Positions 47,077-58,559 of a stretch of DNA of 64,000 nucleotides are shown here, one piece after another (within the stretch, counting starts at the first letter, position 1; each line of letters starts with the position of its first letter). The notes below the pieces were generated by a model that saw nothing but the letters and a program-made list of their open reading frames with translations, was not told the DNA's origin and searched no databases. Position numbers and translations under genes: made by a program. Source of the DNA: Tiliqua scincoides (taxonomy: Eukaryota; Chordata; Lepidosauria; Squamata; Scincidae); NCBI RefSeq assembly GCF_035046505.1, contig NC_089823.1, positions 32,908,388 to 32,972,387 of the forward strand, given 5' to 3'.

Positions 47077-48263
47077 AATTTAAAAATATTAAAGAAGTAC
47101 AATCAAAACACTACAGTGGCAGCATAAAATCAACCCAAACCTGCAGCAACAGAGAACACATCATTATACTGTACCCCCATAAACTGGTGAAATAAATGTG
47201 GGAAGGCAGGGAGGGACAGAGCAGTATCGACCTCCGAGGGGAGAGAATTCCAGAAAGTGGGGGCTGCCACTTAGTAGTCTTCATCCTGCATGCCTGCTAA
47301 ATGATCCTTTGCAGTTGGCAGCACCAATTTTCTTGTCATTGTCCCCCTCACTGCCATCAGCAACTGGCTCAAGCCAGCAGGGCTCCAATTTTTATGTAAT
47401 TTCTTCCACATCTAAGGGGCAGAGCCGGTTTTGTTACTCTTAACCCAGAAATTCCTGATGTGATCCTTGTGTAATTAAGATACTATCCCTAAGGCTTAAT
47501 TGATGTAAGCACTGTTCACACCCTGCTTCCCTCTGTAATTTTCCATAGTAGGAAGTAGTTGGCATGCCGCATGGTCCCAAATCTATTCAGAGGCAATGCT
47601 ATGACCTACGCATCTGCCCCTGACCTTTACTCAGATCAATAAAACTACAAATTGGTCTTTTCTTCTCCTTGGCACTTTAGTAATAAAATCCCTGTTGAGA
47701 TGAAATGAGACTCTGAACTTTATCTCTTTGTGTTGTTGTGAACATACTTAGGAGTTAGGAAGGAGACTGGCAGTATTTTAGCCAGGAGGGCTGAAGAGCT
47801 GTTCTCTCTATGCAGGAGCCCCACAGTTTATATTTGGCCCCTGTAGCACATCATTATCAACTCTGAATCCACACAGCTTGCCGCACACTTCCAGAGCTGA
47901 TGAAGGGAGAAAGAATGAGTTCAGCGCCTTTGAACAGCTCCCCCTTCTTCCTGTGCTTTCCCCTTCTGGGTTCTCTGAGCCCAAAAGGATTGAGATTATA
48001 TTGAGAATCGAGTTTCCATTTTCTCCATGAACATAACTCAGAGCTATAATGTCATCATAAAAGATAATCAAAATTACCATTGACAAATACTCCTTGGAAA
48101 CACACCCTCCTGTGTGAATCTCAAGCTATGACACCAACTAGTGAATGCTAGAGCCACATTTTTACAAATGTGATTTCATGCGGGGGGGGGGGGGAGAGGG
48201 GGCCCAATCCTAATAGGCCACAGTGTCATCAGAACCTTCTGGAGGTGCAGGAACCTTTCTAGC
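47077..48263. other. No gene recognised
   Basis: Single-copy-looking sequence; a G run at 48181-48196 precedes GGCCCAATCCTAATAGG, one possible TIR end. Confidence 0.4.
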
Positions 48264-48841
48264 CAGTGGTGGTCCTGGCAGTTCTCCCACTAAGGCCCGG
48301 CCCCCATTTGCCCCTGCCCCTGACCCAGAAATAATTGCGGTAACGTCATCGTCACCGTAATTACTTCCACACCCCCTACTCTTTTCCCCCTTTAAAAAAG
48401 CAAAAGGGAGGGAGGAGGCAGCCTAGGTTCCAATGGAGCCTTTTGCACCACTAAGTGGCACAAAAGATCCACTGGAGCTTTTTCACACTGCTGGAAGCAG
48501 AGCCCAGGAGGCAAGCACCGCCTGCCTCCTGGAAGCAGTGCTCACTTGCTGGGCACTGTTTCCAGTGATGCCAAAAAGTTCCAATGCTAAGCAGTGCGAA
48601 AGTCTCCATTGGAGCTAGAAGCAGAGCATACGTCCTCCAACATCAGAGGAAGTGAGTGCCACTTCTGGTCAGTTACCTGGCCATTAAAGGGTTAAAGAAA
48701 GGATTTCCTTTCTTTAAAGGGAAGGAGAGGAGGGCAGTCCTCAGATGCAATCAGGAATTGCACTGACAGTGGCAGCAGGAGCGAAGCCACAAGCCTGGTG
48801 CCCAGGGCATTTGCCCCCATTGCCCCCTGGGTATGCCACTG
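48264..48841. mobile_element. Possible hAT-type element
   Basis: Left CAGTGGTGGTCCTGGCAG and right CCCTGGGTATGCCACTG, with flanks TTTCTAGC and TTTCCAAC agreeing at 6 of 8 bases. The ends are GC-rich and could pair by chance, so this is tentative. Confidence 0.45.
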
Positions 48842-49338
48842 TTTCCAACATTGCAAAATATGGTGTGCTGTTGCATGCAACTGGAAATGGCAAGTGGCAG
48901 CAGCCACACAATAGTGGTTATCCCGGATGATCCAGCACTAGTATGTTGGCATGGGAGGTGGGCAGGGGATGTGAGGAAAGGGGTGTGGAGGTGGAGGAAG
49001 GGAGCAGGGCAAAAAAGATGTGTATCAAGAGTGTAAAGAGGGCTCTTGCTGGCTGTTGCAGCTCCAGCAATATCTTATCCCCCTTCCATGCCTCAATACC
49101 TTGCCCCAGGGTCACTTGGAGTTGCACCAGTCAAAAAGCTGGTGCAAGTCCAAGTAGACCTACTGGCGAAGCAAAGAACTTACCATGAGATAAGGGACTG
49201 AGAGTTCCTTTGCCTGGACGATGCCCGAATGAGTACCCATTCCATGCAGGATGCAGCTTCATCAGCTGCATCAGCATGGGAGGGGGGGCAGATAGTTGGG
49301 CTGTAAATTACTAGCGTTGTAGGAGCAGGGATTATTTT

Positions 49339-49430
49339 CAGTGCAATCCTATGCATGTCTACCCAGAAGCAAGCCCCACTAAGTTAAATAGAATTTACTT
49401 CCAGGTAAGAGTATATAGAATTGCAGCCTT
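49339..49430. mobile_element. ~90 bp foldback MITE, copy 11
   Basis: Left GTGCAATCCTATGCATGTCT, right TATAGAATTGCAGCCTT; core CAGAAGCAAGCCCCACT / GAATTTACTTCCAGG. Moderately diverged. Confidence 0.72.
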
Positions 49431-50076
49431 AATCTATAAACACTAGAAGTGAAATGTCATATAAGTGTAACTTGACCTTATTGAAGACAGGCTATTATCC
49501 TGACAGGATAACCCAACCCTATCCTGCAGGGAACAGGCAGGCTAACTGGTCTGCGCTGTATCCAAGATAGGGTAGGAGATGATTGCCATGCAACTTCAAG
49601 TAAGGGGAGGTATTTCCTCTTATCACATGTAGTGGAGCAGCTATCCCTGTGGGGCTACTTGGATCTGCACCAGTGAAATCGCTGGCACAGATCTGAACAG
49701 CCTGGTATAATGCAGGGCTGGCTGGGAGGGGGTTAGGATACAATCTAGGTCAACCAGGTTGGTCCCACCCCCCTCTCCAGTTCAGTTCACCCATCGGTCC
49801 TCCCTCCCTCTGCACTCCCCAACCTGAAAGTGTCCCCATTCCACCCTCCCACCACTCTCCCCAATCCCTCTGCATTGTTCACCCTCAGTCAGTCCAAACT
49901 TATCCCTGCCCCATGGGGATCCGGCGCAGGGAGGCCAGTGCACAACTTTGTGCCTGCCTAGCCTGCTCGCAAGGAGGCACAAATGTCTTTCCAGCACATT
50001 TGCGATACTCCTTTGCTAGCCTAAGTGACTTATGCCAATCATGTGCCTGAACAGGATTGAACTCTAAGAAAGATTA

Positions 50077-50627
50077 AGGCCGCAATCCTAGCTTGCACTT
50101 GGGCTGGTGCAAGTCCCTTGTGCTGGCCCAGGAAGGTCACAAATGTGCCATAAGGCACAACTTGTACCTTCTCAAGAGTCAACTAGGCTGGCACGCATTG
50201 GTGCGCCGGACTGCAGAGGCTGCATCCAGTCTCCGCACCGACTCTCTTCTGAGGAGACTTGGTTCGGCCTAGCTAGGCCAACACAAGGTTATGGGGTGGG
50301 CGGGGAGGAGGTGGGAAGGAGGTGTTCTGTGGTGGGGGCAGGTTGGCGGAGGGGACAGGTGGGCGGAGAGCAGGAGGTGGGGCAGCTCCCTGCAGTTATG
50401 CTGGATCCCAACCCTGTTCCCAAGCAGTGCGGAGTGGCTTCAAACGACTCTGCTCCCCCCAGGTGGCACAAGTCTGAGTAGACCCATAGGGATGCAGTGG
50501 CTTACTAGAAGTAAGGGGAAGAGCTTCCCCTTACTTCTGGCTGACCCACTTTGGCACCCTATCTCACCCTGGATACAGCGCAAGCCTCTTGGCTTGCCTG
50601 TTCCAGCGCAAGATAGGATTGCGCTGC
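50077..50627. mobile_element. ~550 bp TIR element with GCGCAATCCTA-type ends
   Basis: Left GGCCGCAATCCTAGCTTGCA is inverted on the right as GCGCAAGATAGGATTGCGCTG. The GC-rich interior has no coding capacity. The ends share the CAATCCTA core with the shorter TIR families of the window. Similar text (GTGCCTGCCTAGCC, CAGCACATTTGCGATA) lies at 49900-50010 and, loosely, near 1160-1210. Confidence 0.6.
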
Positions 50628-52431
50628 ACGGTAGCAATGATGAAACAAAATGATGCCAAGACTATCAAGAGTTAACATTGTTATATCATTCTTTGAAGTT
50701 AAAACACAACTGGGATGTAGGTTACCTTGCCACATCACTTTATCCTACACATTAATGCACACGGCACTACCCTTAATGAGATGGAGAGAAGTGTCACTTT
50801 CCACTTAGCAGCACACACAAAGACGCCTGAATATTCTCTTTCCCTGCATGACAGCATTTTGCTTGAGCTTCAAATCTGTAGATTCAGCCTGATGTTTCCT
50901 CCTGCTGTGGAAGGTCAGAAAGCCAACCTGAGGCCACAGCTCCCGACAGGAAGAAGGAAAGCCCTATCAGACAGACACTTCGCTACCCAAAAAGGCAAAG
51001 CAGGAAAATTACACTGCTTCTTGCTTCTGTTACATCATGTATCTGGTAGGGCTCTAAAGTGTCTTACATATTCTCCTGCTGAGAATGAAAGCAGAATCTC
51101 ATACACCTCTGTCTGTGGTAGAGTCCACCCCAGGAGGGTGTAAAAGAGTGAGAAACTTGTTGCAGAACCTTTGAATCATCACATAACCAGGACCAAATGA
51201 CCTATTCACAGAGCTGGGAAAAGAGATGGACTATGTTGATCTATCTCATAATATTGCAGTCTTTGGTACTGAACTATTTGTATGCTTGTGATATTTTATC
51301 CTTTTTTGTGTCAAATAAGCTTAACGCTTGTGATAGTTTGACTTCTTTGCATACCATACATGTGAAAGAGCATCTGCTTATGTAGCTTTGGGCCTACAGA
51401 AAGTTACAGATACATCCCCTGCTATTGCTTCAAGCAGGTAATTGATAATATTGAAAGAACTGATGCCCAACAGCCTGACAAAATGTGAACAGTAGCCCAG
51501 ACTTTCTGCACAGCTAAAACAAACCCTACAAAATTGATATAGCAAGTTTGGTCACCTGTCTCCATTTACTCTCTGCAACATCCAGGTGAGACAGATAAGC
51601 CATCTCTTCTGGTCAGAGTCTTAAGGGGATGAGTTGTGCATGGAGGCCACCACTGGGGTTTTTATCATCCTTTCCTGTGTCTCCCTTGACACCAGTCCCC
51701 TTTTTGCCCACCCGCCCCATTGTAATGCTAGGCTCTTCTGCCCCTTGTATTTGCCCATGTTGCCACTCTCACCTTCCCCCATTCTATTAGCCCTTTCAGG
51801 TCTCTGGTCTTCTTCTCTCCCATGTTGGTCCCTTCTCCTCCTTTGAAGTCAGACGTCCCTGCAGTCCCTTGGTGCCCTTTCTTTCCCTCTGATCTATTAT
51901 CTCCTGTATTTGCTGCCCAACGAAGCTCTGTTTTCCCACCTGTTCCTTTCCCAGTCATTCTTTCCTCATCTGTTTTTTCCAATCCTTGTGGCTTTCCCTG
52001 TTGCTCCACTACCTCCTCTCATCCTCTCCTTTTGAAACCCCTGGCTGGCAGCAGCTCTCAAGGACCAGCTCCTGCATCTTCCTTCCAATTTGTCTGACAC
52101 TTCAGGGATTAGTGTGCCATCCATATTCTTGCAGCTAGCCTCATGAGGCATCTATCTCCAACCACTGTCATGTTCTCTGGCACAGTGGTGGTCACAGGTC
52201 CCTACAACCAAATGTGCTCCACACTCTTTGCTCTTTTTGGCAATTTTGTCCAGCATATCTGTTGCTGTATATCCTTCCAACTAACAACTGATACACATGC
52301 ATACCCATGAGGTACTTTTAAAATAATGCCTCTGCTATACCCACAATGTTCTAACTCCAATGTCCTCCACTTCTTCACCAGATTATACTCACTAGAATTG
52401 CAATCCCCTTCATCCTGGAATGGAGAGAAAA
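50628..52431. other. No gene recognised
   Basis: Pyrimidine-rich at 51640-52100. Frames there (for example 51728-52009 minus) follow base composition. Confidence 0.4.
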
Positions 52432-52452
52432 TATATCCTTTTATATCCAGTT

Positions 52453-53126
52453 GAAGCTGACGGAACATACCAAGATCCAGGTCTACAGAGCTTGCGTCCT
52501 GAGTACACTTCTGTACTGCAGCGAGTCATGGACTCTTCACTCACAACAGGAGAGGAAACTGAATGCTTTCCACATGCGCTGCCTCCGACGTATTCTCGGC
52601 ATCACCTGGCAGGACAAAGTTCCAAACAACACAGTCCTGGAACATGCTGGAATCCCTAGCATGTATGCACTACTGAAACAGAGACGCCTGCGTTGGCTCG
52701 GTCATGTCGTGAGAATGGATGATGGCCGGATCCCAAAGGATCTCCTCTATGGAGAACTCGTGCAAGGAAAGTGCCCTACAGGTAGACCACAGCTGCGATA
52801 CAAGGACATCTGCAAGAGGGATCTGAAGGCCTTAGGAGTGGACCTCAACAAGTGGGAAACCCTGGCCTCTGAGCGGCCCGCTTGGAAACAGGCTGTGCAA
52901 CATGGCCTTTCCCAGTTTGAAGAGACACTTGGCCAACAGTCTGAGGCTAAGAGGCAAAGAAGGAAGGCCCATAGCCAGGGAGACAGGCCAGGGACAGACT
53001 GCACTTGCTCCCAGTGTGGAAGGGATTGTCACTCCCGAATCGGCCTTTTCAGCCACACTAGACGCTGTTCCAGAACCACCTTTCAGAGCGCGATACCATA
53101 GTCTTTCGAGACTGAAGGTTGCCAAC
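52453..53126 (+). mobile_element. 5'-truncated copy of the RTE-type LINE
   Basis: Corresponds to 11031-11708 of the longer copy and starts inside the reverse transcriptase. It encodes the last ~215 residues in one open frame, from KLTEHTKIQVYRACVLSTLL to the C-terminal Cys/His cluster and TFQSAIP, differing by about a dozen residues. Flanks TATATCCTTT (52432-52441) and TAAATCCTTT (53127-53136) match at 9 of 10 bases and are the likely target duplication, leaving about 11 extra bases before the LINE match. The 3' stem-loop is intact (53100-53113). The truncation is a typical result of incomplete reverse transcription. Confidence 0.9.
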
Positions 53127-53244
53127 TAAATCCTTTCCTCTTAACGCTGGCATTTTTTTTTTCCTCAGGATACGATTAATCTTAAATTTTTAAATAGATT
53201 GGCTCATTAATCTTGTTGGTAATGATGTGCATCTATTAAGTGCA

Positions 53245-53332
53245 TCAGATGAAGTGGGCTGCGGCCCATGAAAGCTTATGCCATAAGGTACCGCTTAGTC
53301 TTTAAAGTGCCACAAGAATCTTCATTGTTTAT
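53245..53332. repeat. Amniote-type interspersed repeat fragment, class uncertain
   Basis: GCATCAGATGAAGTGGGCTG then CCCATGAAAGCTTATGCC and TTAGTCTTTAAAGTGCCACA is a wording I recognise as widespread in reptile genomes. I cannot name its family or its full ends. Confidence 0.4.
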
Positions 53333-56017
53333 GCTGTGGGAAGAGAGCAATATGCCAACTTCTGAAATCAGTCATCTATTAAGTATGGTTATTAGCAGGA
53401 AAAAAGTCTAGTGTTTCAAAACAAAAAGACCGCTGACCACTTTTAGGTTTCTGTATTGTACAATAAGAGGCAAAAGCATCAGAATGAAAAGCTGTTAGCG
53501 GAATGTGGAACATATTCAAGCCGTAGGCTTTGACATGAACAGATACTGACAGGTAGTGAAAAGAGGAAATGGACGAATGAGATCAAGGCTAGTATGACTA
53601 ACGATATAGCAGAAGTTATGATCAGAGATGAAGGACAAGGCATAGTCTGCCACTGGACACAAGATTGAATTTTTCTGTAATGTGTCAAAGAGAACCAACA
53701 GAGGGACTCAAAAGCAAAAGAAGACAGAAGTTGATTGACCAAGCAAAGAAAATGTTAGCAAATCTTTTCCTTTGAATGAAGAATTACTCTGGACTCGCTA
53801 CTGTATGCCTGAGCACTCTGAATATCCGCTGACTTCATGGTGTGGTGAGATCATACCATACTTTGGAGGATGACAAACCTGTGGACTGGAAAATGTATTA
53901 AGATGCAGATGATTGTTGTATTTGTCGGAGAGAAAACCACATAGACTCTGGAGGTAAGGAGGAAGAGGTAACCAATTGTTGGGGAAACCAGATATATAAA
54001 ATTTTGTAGATATGTGCACAAGAGTGTGTAAGTGAGGGAATAATACTGTAAAAATTGAAGCAATAAATCATACCTGAGACCTCCCTGGGGATCTATAAAT
54101 AGGAAACCCAAAGCATTTCTTTCTATTTATTTTATAAGTGCAATAAACTTTATCAGCTTTTAGTATTGGAAACTAATGCAATATTGATGTGATCTTTACT
54201 TTAGAAGTTATTTGGAGGTGGGCATCTAGAGGCCAATAAAAAAAAATTGGGCAGAAGGAAGAGGGCTTTTTCCTTCTTCCTCTATAATCATAAAAAGTAC
54301 AGCCATTCAGAGCTGCTCTTTCTGGGGTTCCTCCTTGTCAGCTGAAAGAAGTAAGACCTTTATGCTATACTAGGTAAACTGTCAAGATCCATTTATTTCA
54401 CAGGATATTTTAGGTCCTTACTTTTGTCAGCTGAGCAAATAACACACACTGTTCCAATTCCAACAAGGACACACATTTGAAGTAATGGGCACCATACATT
54501 TGCATGACCAGAGTGAATCTGGAAGGCGATTTTGTAGTTGTTTCATTTACATGTTTAACTGCTGAAGGGACAATAAGGACCCACCGATACCAAAATGATT
54601 GACAGAAATGAAATTGTCAACAGTACTGCAAGCTGATGCAGCACCCAAATGAATCAACAGGGATGCACTCCTGTCCATCTTTCAGTCCACATTTTCCATC
54701 AAGTGTGGTTCCAGGCCCCTAACCAAGCCCAATCAAGGTTTCCTTGTGCATACTTTAAGTATGCATGACACGAGGCAGGGAGAAAGAGCCCCATGGATAT
54801 GCATCCTGCACTAGCTTGCAATACTATTGACTATTTCAATACTGTTAACCATTTCAGTGTTGATGGATATTTCCCATTGTCACTAGTTTGAATACCATTG
54901 ACAACACAATTTTCTGAGCCGTCCTTTTAGATGGAATGGGATGGTCCCTGAGCGTCAGTGGCTCCAGTCCTTCCTGGAAAGCAGGCCTCAGGAAATGGTA
55001 CTGTGGGACAACCGCTCCACCCCATGGTCTTTGGTGCATGGGGCACTGCAAGGGTTCTTCTTGTCTCTTCTGGTGCAAAACACCTAAATGAAACTGAGTA
55101 AATTTACCAGAAGATTTGTGTTGTGATGTCATTCATACGATGACAATATCCTAAAGAAAGAACTGGTTCTTTCCCCTCAATCTCCATGCAGTGCAGAAAG
55201 GTCATAAGTAAGTCATTCAAGCAGTCTGAGATTATTGCTTCTCATTCTCTCTTCCCATTCTCAGCTCATCTCCTGATGTTCCATGCTCTCCCACCCCTGC
55301 AAGTCCCCCATGAGATAAAGAAGGTGTCTCCTAATTAAAGTGTGTGCAATTCCCTGCTGACACTCTGGCGCCAACACTCAAAACTGCCCCATTCCTGCCT
55401 CCTCCAGAGACAGCCTTGGCAGGTTCAGGCACCTTACAGCTTCTTGTGTGACACACTTTCCTGTGTTCGCTTCAGTGCCTTTGTTGTTTGTCTTTTCGCC
55501 TGTGTTAATTCCCACTACAAGACTGCAGGCGAGGGAGCGGGGAGGGGTGAGACAGAGGAGGTCATTTTGCAGATAACATGAAGCGCCTCAGAGGAATGGA
55601 AATGGGGAAAGCTGCTGCAGGGGGTGCCAACAAGTAGCATGAGCAGGATATGCACAGTCCCAAGAAACAGAGAGGCATCTTTCCACTTGACTTGCGCTTG
55701 TCACTCATAGAAATGAAGCATGCTGCATCACATACATACACACCATCACCCATGCATCCTTCTGGCTGAACTGCTCAAAAGGCCACAAATGGCACATTTC
55801 TTCCACACAAATCTATTTCACACAATATGGCTAAATGGATGCCAAGACACCCACATGCTTTCCTCAGAGCCTGCCTAAGCACATGCCTCTGCCAATAGGT
55901 TGACAAATCTCTAGGAAATACATGGCTGGCTTATCAAGCTTTCCCCCTTGCAGAAAGCAAAGCTAAGCTATAACCTTTTGTGTTTCTGGGCTGTGGTTGG
56001 GAGCACTTTAAGGGCAA
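53333..56017. other. Unassigned 2.7 kb
   Basis: No coding motif. A TATA-like CTATAAATAGG (54094) and AATAAA (54142) lie close together near the end of an AT-rich stretch, but no element ends were found. Confidence 0.4.
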
Positions 56018-56220
56018 CTCTGAACTAGCGGCGTAGCTTATGAAAGTGTAGCCTGATGCCAAGTGCAAAATGATGCCCCGGAAGTGATGTAGCTTCCGGA
56101 AGTGATGTCACACCCAAACTTTTAAAAAGTGAAAAATGGGCAGTGGCATAGCTAAGGCATCTGCCTCCTGTGGTCAAAGAAAATTTTGTAGCCCCCTTTC
56201 CACGACAAAATCAAATTTAT

Positions 56221-56312
56221 TGCACAATCCCAACCAGGTCTACTCAGAAGTAAGTCATATTTTGTTCAATGGGGCTTACTCTCATGAAAGTGTGGTTAGG
56301 ATTGCAGTCTTA
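56221..56312. mobile_element. ~90 bp foldback MITE, copy 12
   Basis: Left TGCACAATCCCAACCAGG, right GTGTGGTTAGGATTGCAGTCT; core CAGAAGTAAGTCATATT / AATGGGGCTTACTCTC. Nested in the hAT element 56026-57033. Confidence 0.75.
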
Positions 56313-56462
56313 ATTTGTTAAGTAAATAAATAAAAAGTTTTCTGGTTAATTGGCCATAATTTTTGATAGAATACAGATATTCCAATGTGGTTTGTTTCAT
56401 TGCATTCAGCATTAAATTACCTTTCTAATGATATATAACATGATGGTATTATTTATACATAC

Positions 56463-56916
56463 CAGGGCTGTTCAAACTTTTTGGCAGGAAGGCCACATCA
56501 TCGCTTTGACACTGTGTTGGGGGCCAGGAAAAAAAGAATTAATTTACATATAAAATTTGAATAAATTTACATAAATGAATTTATTAGAGATGGAACTTAT
56601 ATGAATGAATGAAGGTCTTGCAGTAGCTCAAGGCCTATAAAAGGCCTTGCACAAAGCAAGGCCAGCCTTTCCTTGGCTGCCACTGCTGCATCACAGATGT
56701 GAAACAGCAAGTAGTGGAGGGAGCCCTCATCCCACAGTTCAGGTGAGAAGTCGAACAGTCATCCTCATGCTGAGAGCAGTTGCCTCAGGCCAGCACGGGC
56801 TCCAGTAAGTCTCTGGAGGACTGGAGGCTCATTGGACACTGGGGGCTCCCCAAGGGCCGGATTGGAAGCCCCCGAGGGCCGCAAGTGGCCCCCGGGCTGG
56901 GGTTTGGGCACGCCTG
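56463..56916. mobile_element. Non-autonomous hAT-type element nested in another
   Basis: Ends CAGGGCTGTTCAAACTTTTT and GGTTTGGGCACGCCTG, with exact 8 base flanks ATACATAC (56455-56462 and 56917-56924). 454 bp, no coding capacity. It interrupts 56026-57033. Confidence 0.9.
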
Positions 56917-57189
56917 ATACATACCAAAGTTTTCACAATTTTGGTTCCAAGTGTCAAGCTCAGCTTGTTGCCCCCCTAAAGCTTGTTGCCTGGTGTAATT
57001 GCTACCCCCTGCATGTCCTTAGCTATGCCACTGCTCTGAACAGTCAGTTTTAATTTCACCAGAGCACTTCTTGCATGTTCAAAGGGGAACTCATTTCTCC
57101 TCTGGTCAGATGTACCCACTCTGAGATGTGGACCATGTGGGAAGAGGTGCAATTTTCCCAAGCCCTTCTGGCCAAGAGGAATGAAGCTG

Positions 57190-57279
57190 TAGCAGTGGAG
57201 CACATGCGTTGCTTACAGAAGGTCCCAGGTTCCATTCCAGGCATCTCTAGGTAGAGCTAGGAAAGACCTCTTTGTGGGT
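57190..57279 (+). mobile_element. tRNA-headed SINE, head fragment
   Basis: AGCAGTGGAGCACATGCG (A-box region), GGTTCCATTCC (57229-57239, B box) and CAGGCATCTCTAGG. The CR1-like tail is missing; the hAT element at 57288 follows its target duplication directly. Confidence 0.68.
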
Positions 57280-57287
57280 CCCTAGAG

Positions 57288-57466
57288 CAGTGTTTTTCAA
57301 CCAGTGTGCCGATGAATAGTTGCAGGTGTGCTGCGGGAATTTGGAGGAGGGTCATTCATTAGTAGGGCCATTGCGGGATGTTAGCCCCTCACCAGCAGCA
57401 TGGTGTGCCTTGACAATTTTAGCACCTTGTCAGGGTGCCCTGAGATGAAAAAGTTGAATATCGCTG
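57288..57466. mobile_element. Non-autonomous hAT-type element, third copy of the 1260 family
   Basis: CAGTGTTTTTCAACCAGTGT at the left, AAGTTGAATATCGCTG at the right, exact 8 base flanks CCCTAGAG (57280-57287 and 57467-57474). The best-preserved member of this family here. Confidence 0.88.
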
Positions 57467-57738
57467 CCCTAGAGTGTCACTCACTGTAAACAACAGATGG
57501 AGCAATAGTCTCAAGCAGTATAAAGCAGCTGCATTTGTTTGTATACCCAACTCCTGCTCAGTCAGGCTGTGGTGCTTTTTCAGTAGCATCTGAAAAATGC
57601 CACCTCCACTGTCATAAATGCTACCATCACCCTTCTTTGCTGCCAATGGAAGAATGAATGCTACTTTGAGTTAGATACAAAGGCAATGTATGTGGAAAAA
57701 TTATCTGGCTGCTAAGTGGGCCACCCTGCAAGACACTA

Positions 57739-57825
57739 AGGCTGCAGTCTTATACTTGTTTTCCTGGAAGTAAATTCCATTGAACTCATGGGGCTTACTT
57801 CTGAGTAAATATGTATAAGATAGTG
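57739..57825. mobile_element. ~90 bp foldback MITE, copy 13, diverged
   Basis: Left AGGCTGCAGTCTTATAC, core CTGGAAGTAAATTCCATTG / ATGGGGCTTACTTCTGAG, right ATGTATAAGATAGTG. Confidence 0.65.
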
Positions 57826-58559
57826 TTGTTAGATATGTTTCCTTCATTCAGTGAATAAATAGTATGGCTGAAATAAAATTGATGTCAATAGTTCATTCAG
57901 CTTTCACTGATATCAGCTGTGAATCAACTTCTTAGAGTATATATCAGAAAGATCCCATTTTATATTTCAGATCAAATGTTGAAAGAGACATTCAGCTTCA
58001 TTGGTTAAAATTCTTTAGAACAAAATGAACAAGTTGTAGAGAACAATATGAAAAATAAAACACAAAGAGAAAGAGACTAATAAGCTCCCCTTCCCTGATA
58101 TCATACTTACTGCTTTCATGAGCTCTGATAATAAGCACACATGGGAGGTGGTAAGAAACCAAATATATATTCTCAGCTTCCATTAACAAGGCATGCTGAA
58201 AATGAACATGGTGCAATTATGTAGAAACCATACATTCATCAGACTGCACTGTTTTGACATGCTATGATATGCTTCCACAATCACAGCTCTACTCGAAATG
58301 ACTGGTATGATACAATTAACCAAAAGTACTATTCATCCACTCATCCAGATTAGGGGATTTGTTCAACATCCAGCCTAAAATGCTCATGTGTGTGTGTCTA
58401 CACTTTAACAGAATGGTGAAAACCACCATCACTGCGACGTAAGTACATAATGGCTAGGTTCAAACATGATACAAAACCATGGTTTGTACTAACCATAGTT
58501 AAGAACCCATACTATGATTTGTGCTTCCAGACATGCAACATGGTTTAGAGCAGCTTATC
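57826..58559. other. No gene recognised; possible TIR end at 58450
   Basis: AACCATGGTTTGTACTAACCATAG near 58477 (within 58450-58550) is self-complementary and resembles a reptile MITE end; no partner was found. Confidence 0.35.

Larger units (their letters stand above)
56026..57033. mobile_element. Composite hAT-type element with two left ends and two inserts
   Basis: Outer ends TAGCGGCGTAGCTTATG and TAGCTATGCCACTG are inverted, with exact 8 base flanks CTCTGAAC (56018-56025 and 57034-57041). A second left end, CAGTGGCATAGCTAAGG, starts at 56141. Inserts are a foldback MITE (56221-56312) and a separate hAT element (56463-56916). The ends resemble those of 21673-22881. Confidence 0.82.

Noticed and set aside
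53400-54180. A possible solo LTR, because TATAAATAGG and AATAAA lie close together
   Set aside because: No TG...CA ends, no target duplication and no second copy in the window.
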